Positions 33,078 to 41,804 of a stretch of 64,000 bases of DNA are shown here, piece after piece. A model generated the notes under the pieces. That model had not been told where the DNA came from. It saw nothing but the letters and a program-made list of their open reading frames with translations, and did no database searches. A program made the position numbers and the translations under genes. Source of the stretch: a methanogenic archaeon ISO4-H5 (GTDB taxonomy: Archaea; Thermoplasmatota; Thermoplasmata; Methanomassiliicoccales; Methanomethylophilaceae); NCBI GenBank assembly GCA_001560915.1, contig CP014214.1, forward strand, positions 682,001 through 746,000, in the 5' to 3' direction. The stretch's first letter is position 1. Every line of letters begins with the position of its first letter.

Positions 33078-35063
33078 TCATCCGAATCTGTAAGACAGAG
33101 CCATTCCTATTACGGCGAACAGGAGGATGGCAATGAGGATCCAGTTCTCCTGGATCAGTTTCATTATGTCAGGGGTCACCTGGGGGATCTGGATGGCGTA
33201 GGTGGAGAAGTGGTTGGTGGTGAAGGTCAGCTTGCCGTCGGCGTAAGTGCTGGGCACCTCGGTGATCTTGTCGCCGTCCACATAATACAGCATGATGTTG
33301 GATTCATCCTGTCCGCTGCGGGGGGTGAAGTCTACCGAGACCGTGGCCTTACCGGTCTCGAACACGGAGTTGTTGGATCCGAAGGTGATGCTGTAGACCA
33401 CGGCGTTCTTCAGTGCGCTCTGCACGGAAGAACGGAGGATGGCGAATGACTTCTCTTCGAGGGTGAGGGTCTGGTCGCCGGTGAGGGCCTGCTTGGCAGT
33501 GTCATCGAAGACGACCTTTCCGTTCAGCAGGTTGATGGTCAGGGGCTTGGTCCCTGCCTTTGCGGCGGCGAGTTCGGTGTTTCCGACTGTGACATTCGTC
33601 GAGGTGGTGTTGAACGTGACGGCACCGGAGATGTTGGTAACGCTCTTGGTTGCCTTGATGTTCATATCGCCTGTGACCTTGTCGTGGGTTTCCCACTCGA
33701 TGACCAGATAGTTTGCAGGTAGTACGGGATCAGTAATCGTATCATCGTAGTGACCGATTACAGTCTCACCAATCTGGGTCTTTCCGTCCGTATCGAAGAA
33801 TTTGATTTCATAGTCTCTGAGCGTGGAGTTATACAGCGCCTTGTATACAGCATGTCCCGTAGCGGTGGTGATTGTCGCAGGGTTGGTTCCGTCGCTGCTC
33901 CAGCAATTGAAGGAATAGGTATACCTTACGTCCGGTTCACGGGTCGGATTGGTGGCAGGAAGGACGATAGTCGCATCCGCTTCGTATACGGTCCTGGAGA
34001 AGATGCTGTCATCCCAGTTCAGGAATTTGATCTCGAAGTGGCTGTCATAATAGGTGGAATCGAAAGCGGTGGCATTCAATGCGGGGACTGGAAGAAGACC
34101 GTGTTCTTTGGTGTCTATCACGTGATCCGTTGCGATGGTCTTTTCATCAAAACCGGTGTTGGTGGAGCCGACCAGGAAGTAGGTGTATACCCTCGTAGTC
34201 TGATCATCCCAGGTACAGTCGACGAGATACCATTTCTCATCATCCATCTGGACGTAGTTCCACATGTGGCGTTCCTCAGGATCATCTGTGGTACCTGTTA
34301 CGATTATGCAGGGTATGTCGTACTTGTCACAGAGGATTTTGAAAGCCTTGGCATAACCTTCGCAGACGACAATATGGTCTCCTATAAGGGCAGTTGCGGC
34401 GTTACGGAGGTGCATCCCCTCCGGTATGGGCCTTTCGGTAGTGTAGGACAATGTATCGCAGACGTAATCGTGAATGGATTTTACCGTGAGGTAAGGATTA
34501 GATGTTGATGTGGGCTTGTAGCCATCAACGAAATCCTTCAGTTCATTGACCTTAGTGTTGATTGCTCCCAAGGTGTTTCCGTAGCTATCCACGACACCGT
34601 AGCAGGTGAATTTGATTTTCCCCTGAGTGATTTTTCCATCGACATGCAGGGCATCGACATAGTTGAAGTCCCAGTAGGTTCCGTAATAGTAGTTGCCAAC
34701 CTTCTCCCAGGGCAGCACGTTCATCATCTTGTCCATGGCTGTTTTATAGGTGGCCAATGCTGACTCTTGGGTCATCCCTATGATGCTGCTGTGGAATGGC
34801 ATTGTACAGCTGATTGCCAGTCCGGCGGGACGTTCTGGATTATCGTTAATGAATACCTCTTGTGGAGTGAAATTGTCGATGATGTCTTTCTCGAGCGGCG
34901 TGAGTTGATCATAATAGTATGTCTTTCCGTCCGCCATCGCGGCATCCGTTTCGTCGCTTTCCAGAACGAAATACGTTACGGATGCCAATGCCAGTATGGC
35001 CGCGAGGGCCAGAATCAATCTGACAAGGTTGGAACGTTTATGTTCAAGGACCCTGCTGTTCAT
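33078..35063 (-). CDS. Membrane-anchored transglutaminase-like surface protein
   Basis: 661 aa. Residues 14-33 form a signal anchor. A transglutaminase-like cysteine-protease-fold domain occupies about 190-310 with C234 (VVCEGYAKAF), H266 (EERHMWNYV) and D282 (WYLVDCTWDD), a complete Cys-His-Asp triad. Such domains usually act as peptidases or cross-linking enzymes on cell-surface polymers. Beta-rich repeats follow, including InlB-like segments (SFNCWSSDGT). A last hydrophobic helix at about 637-658 provides a second anchor. The catalytic domain should lie outside the cell. The ATG at 35063 begins MNSRVLEHKR, a basic cytoplasmic stub. Confidence 0.85.
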   Translation of the reverse strand: MNSRVLEHKRSNLVRLILALAAILALASVTYFVLESDETDAAMADGKTYYYDQLTPLEKDIIDNFTPQEVFINDNPERPAGLAISCTMPFHSSIIGMTQESALATYKTAMDKMMNVLPWEKVGNYYYGTYWDFNYVDALHVDGKITQGKIKFTCYGVVDSYGNTLGAINTKVNELKDFVDGYKPTSTSNPYLTVKSIHDYVCDTLSYTTERPIPEGMHLRNAATALIGDHIVVCEGYAKAFKILCDKYDIPCIIVTGTTDDPEERHMWNYVQMDDEKWYLVDCTWDDQTTRVYTYFLVGSTNTGFDEKTIATDHVIDTKEHGLLPVPALNATAFDSTYYDSHFEIKFLNWDDSIFSRTVYEADATIVLPATNPTREPDVRYTYSFNCWSSDGTNPATITTATGHAVYKALYNSTLRDYEIKFFDTDGKTQIGETVIGHYDDTITDPVLPANYLVIEWETHDKVTGDMNIKATKSVTNISGAVTFNTTSTNVTVGNTELAAAKAGTKPLTINLLNGKVVFDDTAKQALTGDQTLTLEEKSFAILRSSVQSALKNAVVYSITFGSNNSVFETGKATVSVDFTPRSGQDESNIMLYYVDGDKITEVPSTYADGKLTFTTNHFSTYAIQIPQVTPDIMKLIQENWILIAILLFAVIGMALSYRFG

Positions 35064-35249
35064 ACATACGCGTACGCGTTATTGGTTTAAAATATTGGAG
35101 GAGGACAAGAACAATCCTTAGCAGTCTTTTTTCCGTTGATTTCCAATACTTCCCCGGCGAGAGATTATAAACCAAAGGGAGCAGTTCCTACTGTGCCAGA
35201 TATCCGATAAATGCTGATAGATAATCCGCATCTAAAGCTTCTAAATCCA

Positions 35250-35257
35250 TTTATACT
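35250..35257 (+). promoter_or_regulatory. TATA box of a small gene
   Basis: TTTATACT, about 25 bp upstream of the ATG at 35278; leaderless arrangement. Confidence 0.5.
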
Positions 35258-35277
35258 ACGTTGGATATATCTTCCAT

Positions 35278-35514
35278 ATGGTTCAGTTCCAATACTGGTT
35301 CAGGGACGGGAGGAGCGGTATCGTCTGCGCCGATAATCCTCAGCAGGTCCTTGACGGCGTTTTCGGCGAATATACCGCCCGCCTGAGGAACGACACCCAT
35401 GTGGATCATATCCATTGGAAGAAGCATTTTCATTACTACGTCGAGGACTGGCACTCAGGAAAGGTCCTGGGGGAGTTCCGCGGCACCCGCGATTTGAACC
35501 ACCGCGGACACTGA
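35278..35514 (+). CDS. Small His- and aromatic-rich protein of unknown function
   Basis: 78 aa, soluble, rich in His, Trp, Tyr and Phe (for example HVDHIHWKKHFHYYVEDWH), with a central helix-forming part NPQQVLDGVFGEYTARL. The pattern FQYWFRDGRSG... ending in GEFRGTRDL looks like a compact alpha/beta fold. Support for it being a gene is the TATA box at the leaderless distance and the absence of any better frame. No family recognised. Confidence 0.55.
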   Translation: MVQFQYWFRDGRSGIVCADNPQQVLDGVFGEYTARLRNDTHVDHIHWKKHFHYYVEDWHSGKVLGEFRGTRDLNHRGH

Positions 35515-35616
35515 TTCTTCGGACTAGTGCAATCTCCAGCCTCTTTCAGAGGGATATCTTTTTAATATGGGAGGTAATCGCGCTCGTATTCAATCTCCAT
35601 ACAGGGTGATTTAAGA

Positions 35617-36300
35617 ATGGCAGACGCAAAGAAAGTTATCCGCCTTAACTACAAGGCATACATGGCAGACGCAGACAGGCTTTACGACACCACCTACGAG
35701 CAGGACGCAAAGGATGCCGGAATCTACAACGAGAAAGTCAAATACCAGCCCATGGCCTACATCGTAGGATCCAAGAAGCTGTTCCCCGCCCTCGACAAGG
35801 CAATCTCTGAGGCAAAAGTCGGCGAGGAGTTCACCGTCGAGATCCCCGCAGAGGAGGGAGCCGGAGCAAGGAACCCCAAGCTCGTCGAGACCCACTCCAT
35901 CAAAGAGTTCTACAGGCAGGAGATCAACCCCTACCCCGGACTCACCGTCTCTCTCGGAAACAAGACCGGTGTCGTCCTCTCCGTCGGAGCAGGCCGTGTA
36001 AAGGTCGACTTCAACAACGCTCTCGCCGGTCACGACCTCAAATACGTCATGACCATCGCCGAGGAGATCACCGACGACGCAGAGAAGGCAAAGGCCATCA
36101 TCGAGGCCGACTTCGCAGCCGCCGACGACTTCAAGTTCGAGTTCCCCGGAGACAAGGTCGTTGTGACCCTCCCCGAGATCACCAAGTTCCACCAGGAGTG
36201 GCCCGTCGCAAGGTTCAGGGTCGTCTCCGACCTCCGCGAGACCTTCGGTGTCGACACCGTCGAGTTCGTCGAGATCTGGTCCGCAGCCAAGAAGGAGTGA
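35617..36300 (+). CDS. FKBP-type peptidyl-prolyl isomerase, archaeal long form
   Basis: 227 aa. Speeds Xaa-Pro isomerisation and probably acts as a chaperone in the cytoplasm. The FKBP core shows VIRLNYKAYM, YQPMAYIVGSKKLFPALDKAISEAKVGEEF and VDFNNALAGHDLKYVMTI, with an insert-in-flap arrangement as in archaeal and SlyD-like enzymes. The C-terminal about 75 residues are an additional domain typical of the long archaeal form. No signal peptide. GGTGATTTAAGA just before the ATG supplies a ribosome binding site. Codon use is strongly biased, suggesting high expression. A perfect hairpin follows. Confidence 0.88.
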   Translation: MADAKKVIRLNYKAYMADADRLYDTTYEQDAKDAGIYNEKVKYQPMAYIVGSKKLFPALDKAISEAKVGEEFTVEIPAEEGAGARNPKLVETHSIKEFYRQEINPYPGLTVSLGNKTGVVLSVGAGRVKVDFNNALAGHDLKYVMTIAEEITDDAEKAKAIIEADFAAADDFKFEFPGDKVVVTLPEITKFHQEWPVARFRVVSDLRETFGVDTVEFVEIWSAAKKE

Positions 36301-36310
36301 ACAATACTAA

Positions 36311-36336
36311 ATAGCAGGAGTCGAATCTCCTGCTAT
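36311..36336 (+). terminator. Terminator after the FKBP gene
   Basis: Perfect 10-bp stem ATAGCAGGAG/CTCCTGCTAT with a 6-base loop. Confidence 0.75.
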
Positions 36337-36371
36337 CCAGTTCACTGGACGAAACACTTTAGAGGAAAACT

Positions 36372-36449
36372 GGGCGGGTATTCTAGCACGGATAAGGAGA
36401 CAGCCTCCTAAGCTGTATGTCTAGGGTTCGAATCCCTACCCGCCCGCCA
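36372..36449 (+). tRNA. tRNA-Arg (anticodon CCT)
   Basis: Acceptor GGGCGGG/CCCGCCC; anticodon stem ACAGC/GCTGT with loop CTCCTAA (anticodon CCT, reads AGG); T arm TAGGG-TTCGAAT-CCCTA; discriminator G and encoded CCA (36447-36449). AGG is a common Arg codon in this window. Confidence 0.95.
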
Positions 36450-36690
36450 CCTTTGTATTTTTTTGACCTTACTGTATCGGTTTAGTCCGTGTTGATAACC
36501 GAACACGGTCCGTTCCGCCCGGGTTTCCGGTCTGGTTACACATATGTGTCTTTACAATCGTTAATAAGTATGACTAAGGTATGTTCAATCAAGGTTTTCG
36601 GAAAAACCTGGCTGATTCCGTCATATTTACGAATATGCTTAATCATCGTAAGTAGAAGTGTTTATATTATGTATCCAACATAATTTTATT

Positions 36691-37128
36691 ATGCACTCTA
36701 CCGTGATCGTTCCGCCCGAAGTTGCCCCGGGAACTATTTTATCCTGTTCACGCTGCGGGCACAAATGGGCGATCAGAAAGAGAGGGGCCCTTCCCAAGAA
36801 CTGTCCCAAGTGCAGATCCATCCTGTGGCTGAAGAAGTACTACAACTACAACTGTCTCAAGTGCGGCCACACCTGGGGAACTGCCAACGATTCCCCTCAG
36901 AGATGTCCCAAGTGCCATACCAGCAAGTGGAACACCCCCGCCACGGAGAAGACCACCCGCAGCGAACCCGTCAAGAGCAAGCTCCCTCAGGAGACCAAGG
37001 ACAAGATCAAGGCGGTCTACATCTCCGGCAAGGGATGCCTCGAGATCGCCCGCGACCTGGGCCTCGCCTTCAGCGACGTCATGGACGTCATGATGGAGTC
37101 TCAGCCGACCGATCCGATCAGGATATAA
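36691..37128 (+). CDS. Double zinc-ribbon protein with C-terminal helix-turn-helix-like tail
   Basis: 145 aa. Two CxxC...CxxC ribbons: CSRCG..CPKC (residues about 19-40) and CLKCG..CPKC (about 51-72). A linker rich in Thr, Lys and Glu follows. The C-terminal about 45 residues (TKDKIKAVYISGKGCLEIARDLGLAFSDVMDVM) look like a helix-turn-helix. A DNA- or RNA-binding regulator is the likely role. The ATG at 36691 was preferred over the one at 36658 because a TATA box (36661-36669) lies about 25 bp upstream and would sit inside the longer version. No family name recognised. Confidence 0.75.
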   Translation: MHSTVIVPPEVAPGTILSCSRCGHKWAIRKRGALPKNCPKCRSILWLKKYYNYNCLKCGHTWGTANDSPQRCPKCHTSKWNTPATEKTTRSEPVKSKLPQETKDKIKAVYISGKGCLEIARDLGLAFSDVMDVMMESQPTDPIRI

Positions 37129-37151
37129 GCCTGCGGCACCTAACTTCCCTC

Positions 37152-37685
37152 ATGCGCAGGGCACTGGTCATCATAGACTATCAGAACGATTTCGTCACCG
37201 GCTCGTTGGGCAGCGACGACGCCAAGGTGTTGGAATCAGTTTTGCATGGTCACGTATCAGACTCTTTGGCCCGCGGAGAGGATGTCTATTTCACCATGGA
37301 CACGCACGATACCGGTTATGCTTTCACCGATGAGGGCAGGCATATCCCTGTCGCTCACTGCCTGAAAGGCACCGAAGGGTGGGAGATCTACGGTTCCCTC
37401 CGGGGGTTCTCGGAGAGATGCACAGTTCTCGAGAAAGGAACCTTCGGAAGCACCGAGCTTGCAGAGATCATCCGTGATAAGGGCTATGATGAAGTCGAGG
37501 TGTGCGGAGTCGCCACCAACATATGTGTGCTCGCCAATGCGGTGCTCATCAAGGCCTATGCACCGGAATGCAGAGTGATCGTGGACCGCCGCCATGTGGC
37601 GTCTTATGACCGTTCCCTGGGAGAATCCGCATTGAAAGTGATGGCATCCATGTGCATAGATGTGACCGGAGATGAGAACCAATGA
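37152..37685 (+). CDS. Isochorismatase-family cysteine hydrolase
   Basis: 177 aa. Fold shared by nicotinamidase, isochorismatase and related amidases. The Asp of the triad is in LVIIDYQNDF (D10 or nearby), the Lys in VLEKGTFGST (about residue 96), and the nucleophilic Cys in VEVCGVATNICVLANA (about 126). TMDTHD and HCLKGTEGW resemble the metal-site region of nicotinamidases, so NAD salvage is possible but not shown. The start ATGCGCAGGGCACTG fits the family N-terminus. Its stop overlaps the next start (ATGA), so the two are translationally coupled. Confidence 0.85.
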   Translation: MRRALVIIDYQNDFVTGSLGSDDAKVLESVLHGHVSDSLARGEDVYFTMDTHDTGYAFTDEGRHIPVAHCLKGTEGWEIYGSLRGFSERCTVLEKGTFGSTELAEIIRDKGYDEVEVCGVATNICVLANAVLIKAYAPECRVIVDRRHVASYDRSLGESALKVMASMCIDVTGDENQ

Positions 37686-37936
37686 CCGATGAGAACTACG
37701 GGAAATGCGATGTTTGCAGGTACTGCTCGCACAAAGGTGAGAACTGGGAATGCGGTCTTCACGGCAAGTCGGTCGCACCCAAGGATTCATGCGGCGCATA
37801 CCGTCCCGGATGCTGCGAGAACTGCAGCCACTGCACCGTGACCGACGGGAACGGAACCTGCGACAGGACCGGGGAGGAAGTCTTCGTGCTCGGCGTCTGC
37901 GATTTCTACGATCCCAGCGGAAGACGCACTCAGTAA
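37682..37936 (+). CDS. Small Cys-rich metal-binding-like protein
   Basis: 84 aa with 11 Cys. CDVCRYCSHKGENWECGLHGKS and CCENCSHCTVTDGNGTC look like two knuckle-type metal sites. There is no hydrophobic segment. It overlaps the hydrolase stop by 4 bp and runs 7 bp into the convergent gene at 37930. Function unknown; a zinc or iron-sulfur accessory protein is possible. Confidence 0.7.
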   Translation: MTDENYGKCDVCRYCSHKGENWECGLHGKSVAPKDSCGAYRPGCCENCSHCTVTDGNGTCDRTGEEVFVLGVCDFYDPSGRRTQ

Positions 37937-38844
37937 GTGGCAGTGCGTTCCTTCCTTCTGTCGAAGGCGTTCTTAACGCTCATCTTGGCGCCGCTGCTGC
38001 CTGCTACGGCGTTCTTGGCTGATTCCGGAACTCCGAGGTAGACGATGTTGTCGGTGACCTCCTTCATACAGGTCATGGACTTGCGGACCTCTGCGTAGGC
38101 ATCCTGCAGGGACTTCATCACGCTGTTCATGAGCTCCGTTATGGAGTACAGATTCTTGAGCATGTAATCGTCCCTGTTGACGAATCTGGGACATGCTTTG
38201 AGGAAGGGGTTGTAAGTACCGTCGCGGTAGTCGTCCTCGAGGTCGTCGACGGCATCCATGACATAGACCGCAGCGGTGAGCGAGGTGTAGAGGTCCCTCA
38301 GTGCGGGGGAATCCGCATCGCCCGCGATATCCGACAGCGGTTCGGTCAGGGCCTTCCCGAAGGTGATCCCCATCAGAACGGGGTCGGTGCAGCCCTGTGT
38401 CTCGAGTTCGCGGAGCTTCTCGAATCCCTCTCCCACGATACGGTCGTAATCGGGGAATTCCGACTCCGCTTTCGATATCGCCCTCGAAAGTGCCAGATCG
38501 ATGAATCTCGTCTTCATCGAAGGCTTGTCGACCTTGTCATCGTAGAGCTCCCATTTGGTCAGCAGGATGGTGTATGCGGCCATTCTGCGGAAGACCTCCT
38601 GATCGGTGTAGGGTTTGCGGAAAACGCACCTCCACGACTTGGGGGTGCGGTCGAACGAATCATCCCCGCCCATGACGGAATTCAGGATGATCGTGTTGAA
38701 GCACATGTCGTAGTTCACGGCAGCCGCTGATACCAGGCCGAACTGCGCCTTGAGCTGGTGGCAGGTCTCGCAGTAGTACCTCTGGTAATCAGCGAGGTTC
38801 TTGGCCGTCAGCCTCTGGTAGAGCGGGACCGTGTAGCCGAACAT
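37930..38844 (-). CDS. DUF5685-like protein
   Basis: 304 aa, mostly helical. The N-terminus FGYTVPLYQRLTAKNLADYQRYYCETCHQLKAQFGLVSA has a CxxC pair, and a later Cys lies in WRCVFRKPY. An Asp-rich stretch VMDAVDDLEDDYRDG near residue 195-210 resembles the metal-binding Asp motif of isoprenoid-synthase-fold enzymes. The assignment to DUF5685 is from memory of its N-terminal motif. Function unknown. A TATA box on the minus strand lies near 38870. It is divergent from the candidate RiPP precursor gene across 155 bp, which may or may not link the functions. Confidence 0.65.
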   Translation of the reverse strand: MFGYTVPLYQRLTAKNLADYQRYYCETCHQLKAQFGLVSAAAVNYDMCFNTIILNSVMGGDDSFDRTPKSWRCVFRKPYTDQEVFRRMAAYTILLTKWELYDDKVDKPSMKTRFIDLALSRAISKAESEFPDYDRIVGEGFEKLRELETQGCTDPVLMGITFGKALTEPLSDIAGDADSPALRDLYTSLTAAVYVMDAVDDLEDDYRDGTYNPFLKACPRFVNRDDYMLKNLYSITELMNSVMKSLQDAYAEVRKSMTCMKEVTDNIVYLGVPESAKNAVAGSSGAKMSVKNAFDRRKERTATY

Positions 38845-38940
38845 GATATGCTCTCCAATGGGCTGGCACCATATATACTGTCGCCAACGGGGGATTCTGG
38901 CATTTTCCCTTATTAGATAATCGCGGGCGAACCGACGACA

Positions 38941-38994
38941 ATTATATAGGGGGAAAACCTACCGATGCCATTAAGCCAGTATTGGCAGGGTGAG
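38941..38994 (+). promoter_or_regulatory. Promoter and ribosome binding site of the Cys-rich peptide gene
   Basis: TATA box ATTATATAG at 38941-38949. GGGTGAG at 38988-38994 lies 5 bp before the ATG and is a strong ribosome binding site, unlike many genes here that look leaderless. Confidence 0.65.
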
Positions 38995-38999
38995 TAAAG

Positions 39000-39314
39000 A
39001 TGTCACACTCCGTTGAAGATTTAATCGCATCCTACATGAGTCAGTCCCCCGTCGCTTTCGCAGCGATGGCAATCGTAACCGGCGAAGAAGAGCACGCCGT
39101 CGACAGGAACGCCGCTAAAATGGCCGATGACGAGAACGAGCACGGAGCCGTCAACGGAGATCCCGCCTGCGACTACTGCTGCTGTACCGACAGGGGTACC
39201 TGCGCCACTCCCGCACAGCACATTGCCTGCTGGGGAGGACTCGTCGTTACCTGTATCTGCTGCTGCTACTGCACCAACGGATTCGGCGGACTCTACACCT
39301 ACTGGCCCCTTTGA
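39000..39314 (+). CDS. Cys-rich precursor-like peptide (candidate RiPP precursor)
   Basis: 104 aa. Residues 1-56 are Cys-free, acidic and partly helical (VEDLIASYMSQSPVAFAAMAIV, then EEE and DDENE), like a leader. Residues 57-104 hold 11 Cys (57, 60-62, 68, 77, 85, 87-89, 91). They occur in dense groups CDYCCC and CICCCYC, and the tail GGLYTYWPL is Gly- and aromatic-rich. No signal peptide is obvious. It is followed 21 bp later by a radical SAM/SPASM enzyme, the arrangement expected for thioether-type peptides (sactipeptides, ranthipeptides). No known precursor family recognised. A metal-binding or membrane peptide is the alternative. Confidence 0.75.
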   Translation: MSHSVEDLIASYMSQSPVAFAAMAIVTGEEEHAVDRNAAKMADDENEHGAVNGDPACDYCCCTDRGTCATPAQHIACWGGLVVTCICCCYCTNGFGGLYTYWPL

Positions 39315-39335
39315 ACGGAAAGACCGGTTCTAACC

Positions 39336-40478
39336 ATGAGCCGCTTTCTGTCCGTGGTCATCAAACCCACCCTTGCCTGCAATATGGCTTGCAGGCATTG
39401 CTACCACTCCGCCGAGGAGCTTTCTTCTTCGGCGAGGATATCTTTTGAAAGACTCGAGCATCTCTTCTCCGTTGTATCCAGGGAATACGATTCCGTATGG
39501 TTCGTATGGCATGGGGGAGAACCTCTCTCGCTTCCGTTCTCTTTCTTCAAGAAGGCCATCGAACTGCAGGACAAATACTTGGGACCGAACCGCTGCGGAA
39601 ACACCATCCAGACCAACGGCATGGCCCTTGACCGTAAGATGTTGAACTTCTGCAAGGAGCATCAGATCAACATCGGGGTATCCCATGAGGGACCTTACGA
39701 CGGTGTGCTCCGCAACCATGGTGCCGAGATCGAATCGAGTCTCCGTAAGATGGTCGACAAGGAACGCGTGTTCTCTGTCAATTCCACCATCTGTAGGGAG
39801 ACCCAGGACAAGCAGGTCGAGATCTATCGCCACTTCAGGGATATGGGTTCCTCTGTCAGTCTCGTGCCCGTGCTCCCCATCGGATGCACCGCATGTCACA
39901 AGGAGCTGGTGCCCGAACCTGAGGCGTATATCAAATCGAGTATCGAGGCCTTTGATGAGTGGTTTAACGACCCTGAGACAAGGGTGCCTCTTGCCCCTCA
40001 TTTCCTTTATGTCCTGGCGGCAGCCGGTAATCCGCAGATGACCGACTGTGCCCACAGCTCCTGTCTCACCAAGTGGCTGTGCATGTACCCCAACGGCGAT
40101 CTCTACCCCTGTGCGAAGCCCTGTCCCAGCAATATGAAGCTCGGGAACATCGATGACGTGAAGTCAATATCTGATCTTTTCAGGACTCCCGGATTCGTCA
40201 ACATCCTGCAGGGTACAGTGGTCCGCAGGCAGAAGTGCCAGTCATGCGAAATCTACGATTACTGTCAGGGCGGATGCAGCATCGATGCCTACTACGAGAG
40301 CGGTATCGAGAACAACGGCGGCGATTCGTGCAGAATCTACCGCGAGGTCTTCACCCACGTGAAGAAATGCGTGGATGAGGTAATCAGCGAAAAGAAAGAC
40401 CTCTCCAACTACAACGCATTCGTCAGGGATGCGATCCTGGGCAGGCTCGTCAATCCTGCCCTGAATCCGCTTCAGTGA
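39336..40478 (+). CDS. Radical SAM/SPASM-domain enzyme, putative peptide maturase
   Basis: 380 aa. The radical SAM cluster motif is C15xxxC19xxC22 in PTLACNMACRHCYHS, followed by WHGGEPLSLPFSFF and QTNGMALD as in anSME-like enzymes. The C-terminal SPASM region carries many Cys (CLTKWLCMYPNGDLYPCAKPC ... CQSCEIYDYCQGGC ... C). That is enough for two auxiliary 4Fe-4S clusters, including the CxxCxxxxxC(x3)C pattern. Such enzymes modify peptides or proteins; anaerobic sulfatase maturases are the closest described relatives I can recall, but no sulfatase is nearby. Its partner is most likely the Cys-rich peptide just upstream. Ends flush with convergent ridA (0-bp gap). Confidence 0.88.
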   Translation: MSRFLSVVIKPTLACNMACRHCYHSAEELSSSARISFERLEHLFSVVSREYDSVWFVWHGGEPLSLPFSFFKKAIELQDKYLGPNRCGNTIQTNGMALDRKMLNFCKEHQINIGVSHEGPYDGVLRNHGAEIESSLRKMVDKERVFSVNSTICRETQDKQVEIYRHFRDMGSSVSLVPVLPIGCTACHKELVPEPEAYIKSSIEAFDEWFNDPETRVPLAPHFLYVLAAAGNPQMTDCAHSSCLTKWLCMYPNGDLYPCAKPCPSNMKLGNIDDVKSISDLFRTPGFVNILQGTVVRRQKCQSCEIYDYCQGGCSIDAYYESGIENNGGDSCRIYREVFTHVKKCVDEVISEKKDLSNYNAFVRDAILGRLVNPALNPLQ

Positions 40479-40868
40479 TCAGTTCTTTACGCCGATGGCG
40501 CTTATCATGATGCCGACATCCTTCGGGAGGGCGGCGGCAGCGATGCAGGCCCTGGCGGGGAAAGGTTCCTCGAAGCATTCCGCATAGATCCTGTTGACCT
40601 TGGGGAAGTCTTCGATGTCCTTCAGATACACCGTAACGGATACGATTCCGTTCTTCTCCACGCCTGCGGCCCTGAGGACCGCGAACACATTCTCGATGGC
40701 CTGGCGGGTCTGATCCTCAATGTTCTCGGGAACGGAACCGTCGGCAGGGTTGACAGGGATCTCTCCGGCGGTGAACACCAGGTTCCCTGCGATGATGCCC
40801 TGGGAATAGGGTCCGACTGCCATGGGTGCTTCTTCCGTATTGACTGATGTGATTTCCATTGTTATCAT
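40479..40868 (-). CDS. ridA: RidA-family imine/enamine deaminase
   Basis: 129 aa. Hydrolyses reactive 2-aminoacrylate and related imines released by PLP enzymes, protecting those enzymes. [25 protein letters not shown] is the family N-terminal signature. The carboxylate-binding Arg lies in [15 protein letters not shown], and the normal length suggests activity. Its start overlaps the metA stop by 4 bp (ATGA); a second ATG 9 bp later is possible. Its place after cysK and metA fits disposal of 2-aminoacrylate from Ser/Cys chemistry. Confidence 0.92.
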   Translation of the reverse strand: MITMEITSVNTEEAPMAVGPYSQGIIAGNLVFTAGEIPVNPADGSVPENIEDQTRQAIENVFAVLRAAGVEKNGIVSVTVYLKDIEDFPKVNRIYAECFEEPFPARACIAAAALPKDVGIMISAIGVKN

Positions 40869-41785
40869 TCTCCGAGGGTCGAAATGTCATAGGGGGTGTT
40901 CTGATACACGTAGTAGTTCAGCCAGTTGCTGAAGATGAGGTTGGCGGTGCTCCTCCAGGTCATGATGGGGTCCAGGGACGGATCATCGTTGGGGAAGTAA
41001 TGGTCTGGCACATGGGGATTCATGCCCTTGTCCATGTCACGGTAGTACTCGTAGGACAGGGTGTTCACGTCGTATTCCATGTGGCCGGTGATGAACACTT
41101 GCCCGCTCCTCTCGCTGATGATGATACCCGGTCCTGCCTCAGCGGATTCCGCGATTATGTGCAGATGGGGGTTCATGAGGATATCCTCCGCCCTGACTTC
41201 GCTGTGGCGGGAATGGGGGAATTTGAAGACATCGTCCATACCGCGGAGCAGAGGTTCGTCGCTGACCAGCGAGCGGTGTTCGAAGATTCCGGATTTCTTG
41301 GAATCGAGAGGGTATTTCTTGATGCCGTAGTGGTAGTAGAGTCCTGCCTGAGCGCCCCAGCAGATGTGCATGGTGGTGGTCACGTGGGTCTTGGACCATT
41401 TCATGATCTCGCACAGTTCCTCCCAGTAGTCCACTTCCTCGAAAGAGATGTCCTCTACGGGGGCACCGGTGATAATCATGCCGTCCCAGTTCCTGTTCTT
41501 CACTTCGTCGAAGAGGTTGTAGAACTGGTCGAGGTACTCCTGCGACACGGTCTTGGAGGTGTGCGTCTTCATTTGAATGAGTTTCACATTGACCTGAAGG
41601 GGAGTGTTACTGAGCAGCCTCATGAGCTGGATCTCGGTCTCGACCTTGGTGGGCATCAGGTTCACCAGGAGGATGTCGAGGGGACGGATGTCCTGGTGGG
41701 TGGAACGCTCCTCACCCATCACGAAGATGTTCTCCTTCTCGAGCTGCGAGATGGCGGGAAGATCGTTCGGAACGTTTATCGGCAT
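40865..41785 (-). CDS. metA: Homoserine O-acyltransferase MetA, predicted acetyl-type
   Basis: 306 aa. Activates homoserine at its hydroxyl for methionine synthesis. The catalytic Cys is C142 (HICWGAQAG), with H235 and E237 in GHMEYD. Residue 111 is Glu (ITGAPVE), which in the Bacillus MetA family gives acetyl-CoA specificity, whereas Gly there gives succinyl-CoA. I therefore predict O-acetylhomoserine as product, although databases often name the family succinyltransferase. It lies 19 bp after cysK and overlaps ridA. Confidence 0.94.
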   Translation of the reverse strand: MPINVPNDLPAISQLEKENIFVMGEERSTHQDIRPLDILLVNLMPTKVETEIQLMRLLSNTPLQVNVKLIQMKTHTSKTVSQEYLDQFYNLFDEVKNRNWDGMIITGAPVEDISFEEVDYWEELCEIMKWSKTHVTTTMHICWGAQAGLYYHYGIKKYPLDSKKSGIFEHRSLVSDEPLLRGMDDVFKFPHSRHSEVRAEDILMNPHLHIIAESAEAGPGIIISERSGQVFITGHMEYDVNTLSYEYYRDMDKGMNPHVPDHYFPNDDPSLDPIMTWRSTANLIFSNWLNYYVYQNTPYDISTLGE

Positions 41786-41804
41786 TGTATCGACTCCTCA
41801 GGAA

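Noticed and set aside
36487-36508. CCGTGTT/AACACGG hairpin after tRNA-Arg
   Set aside because: Only 7 bp with an 8-base loop and no T run; may be chance, so not called a terminator.
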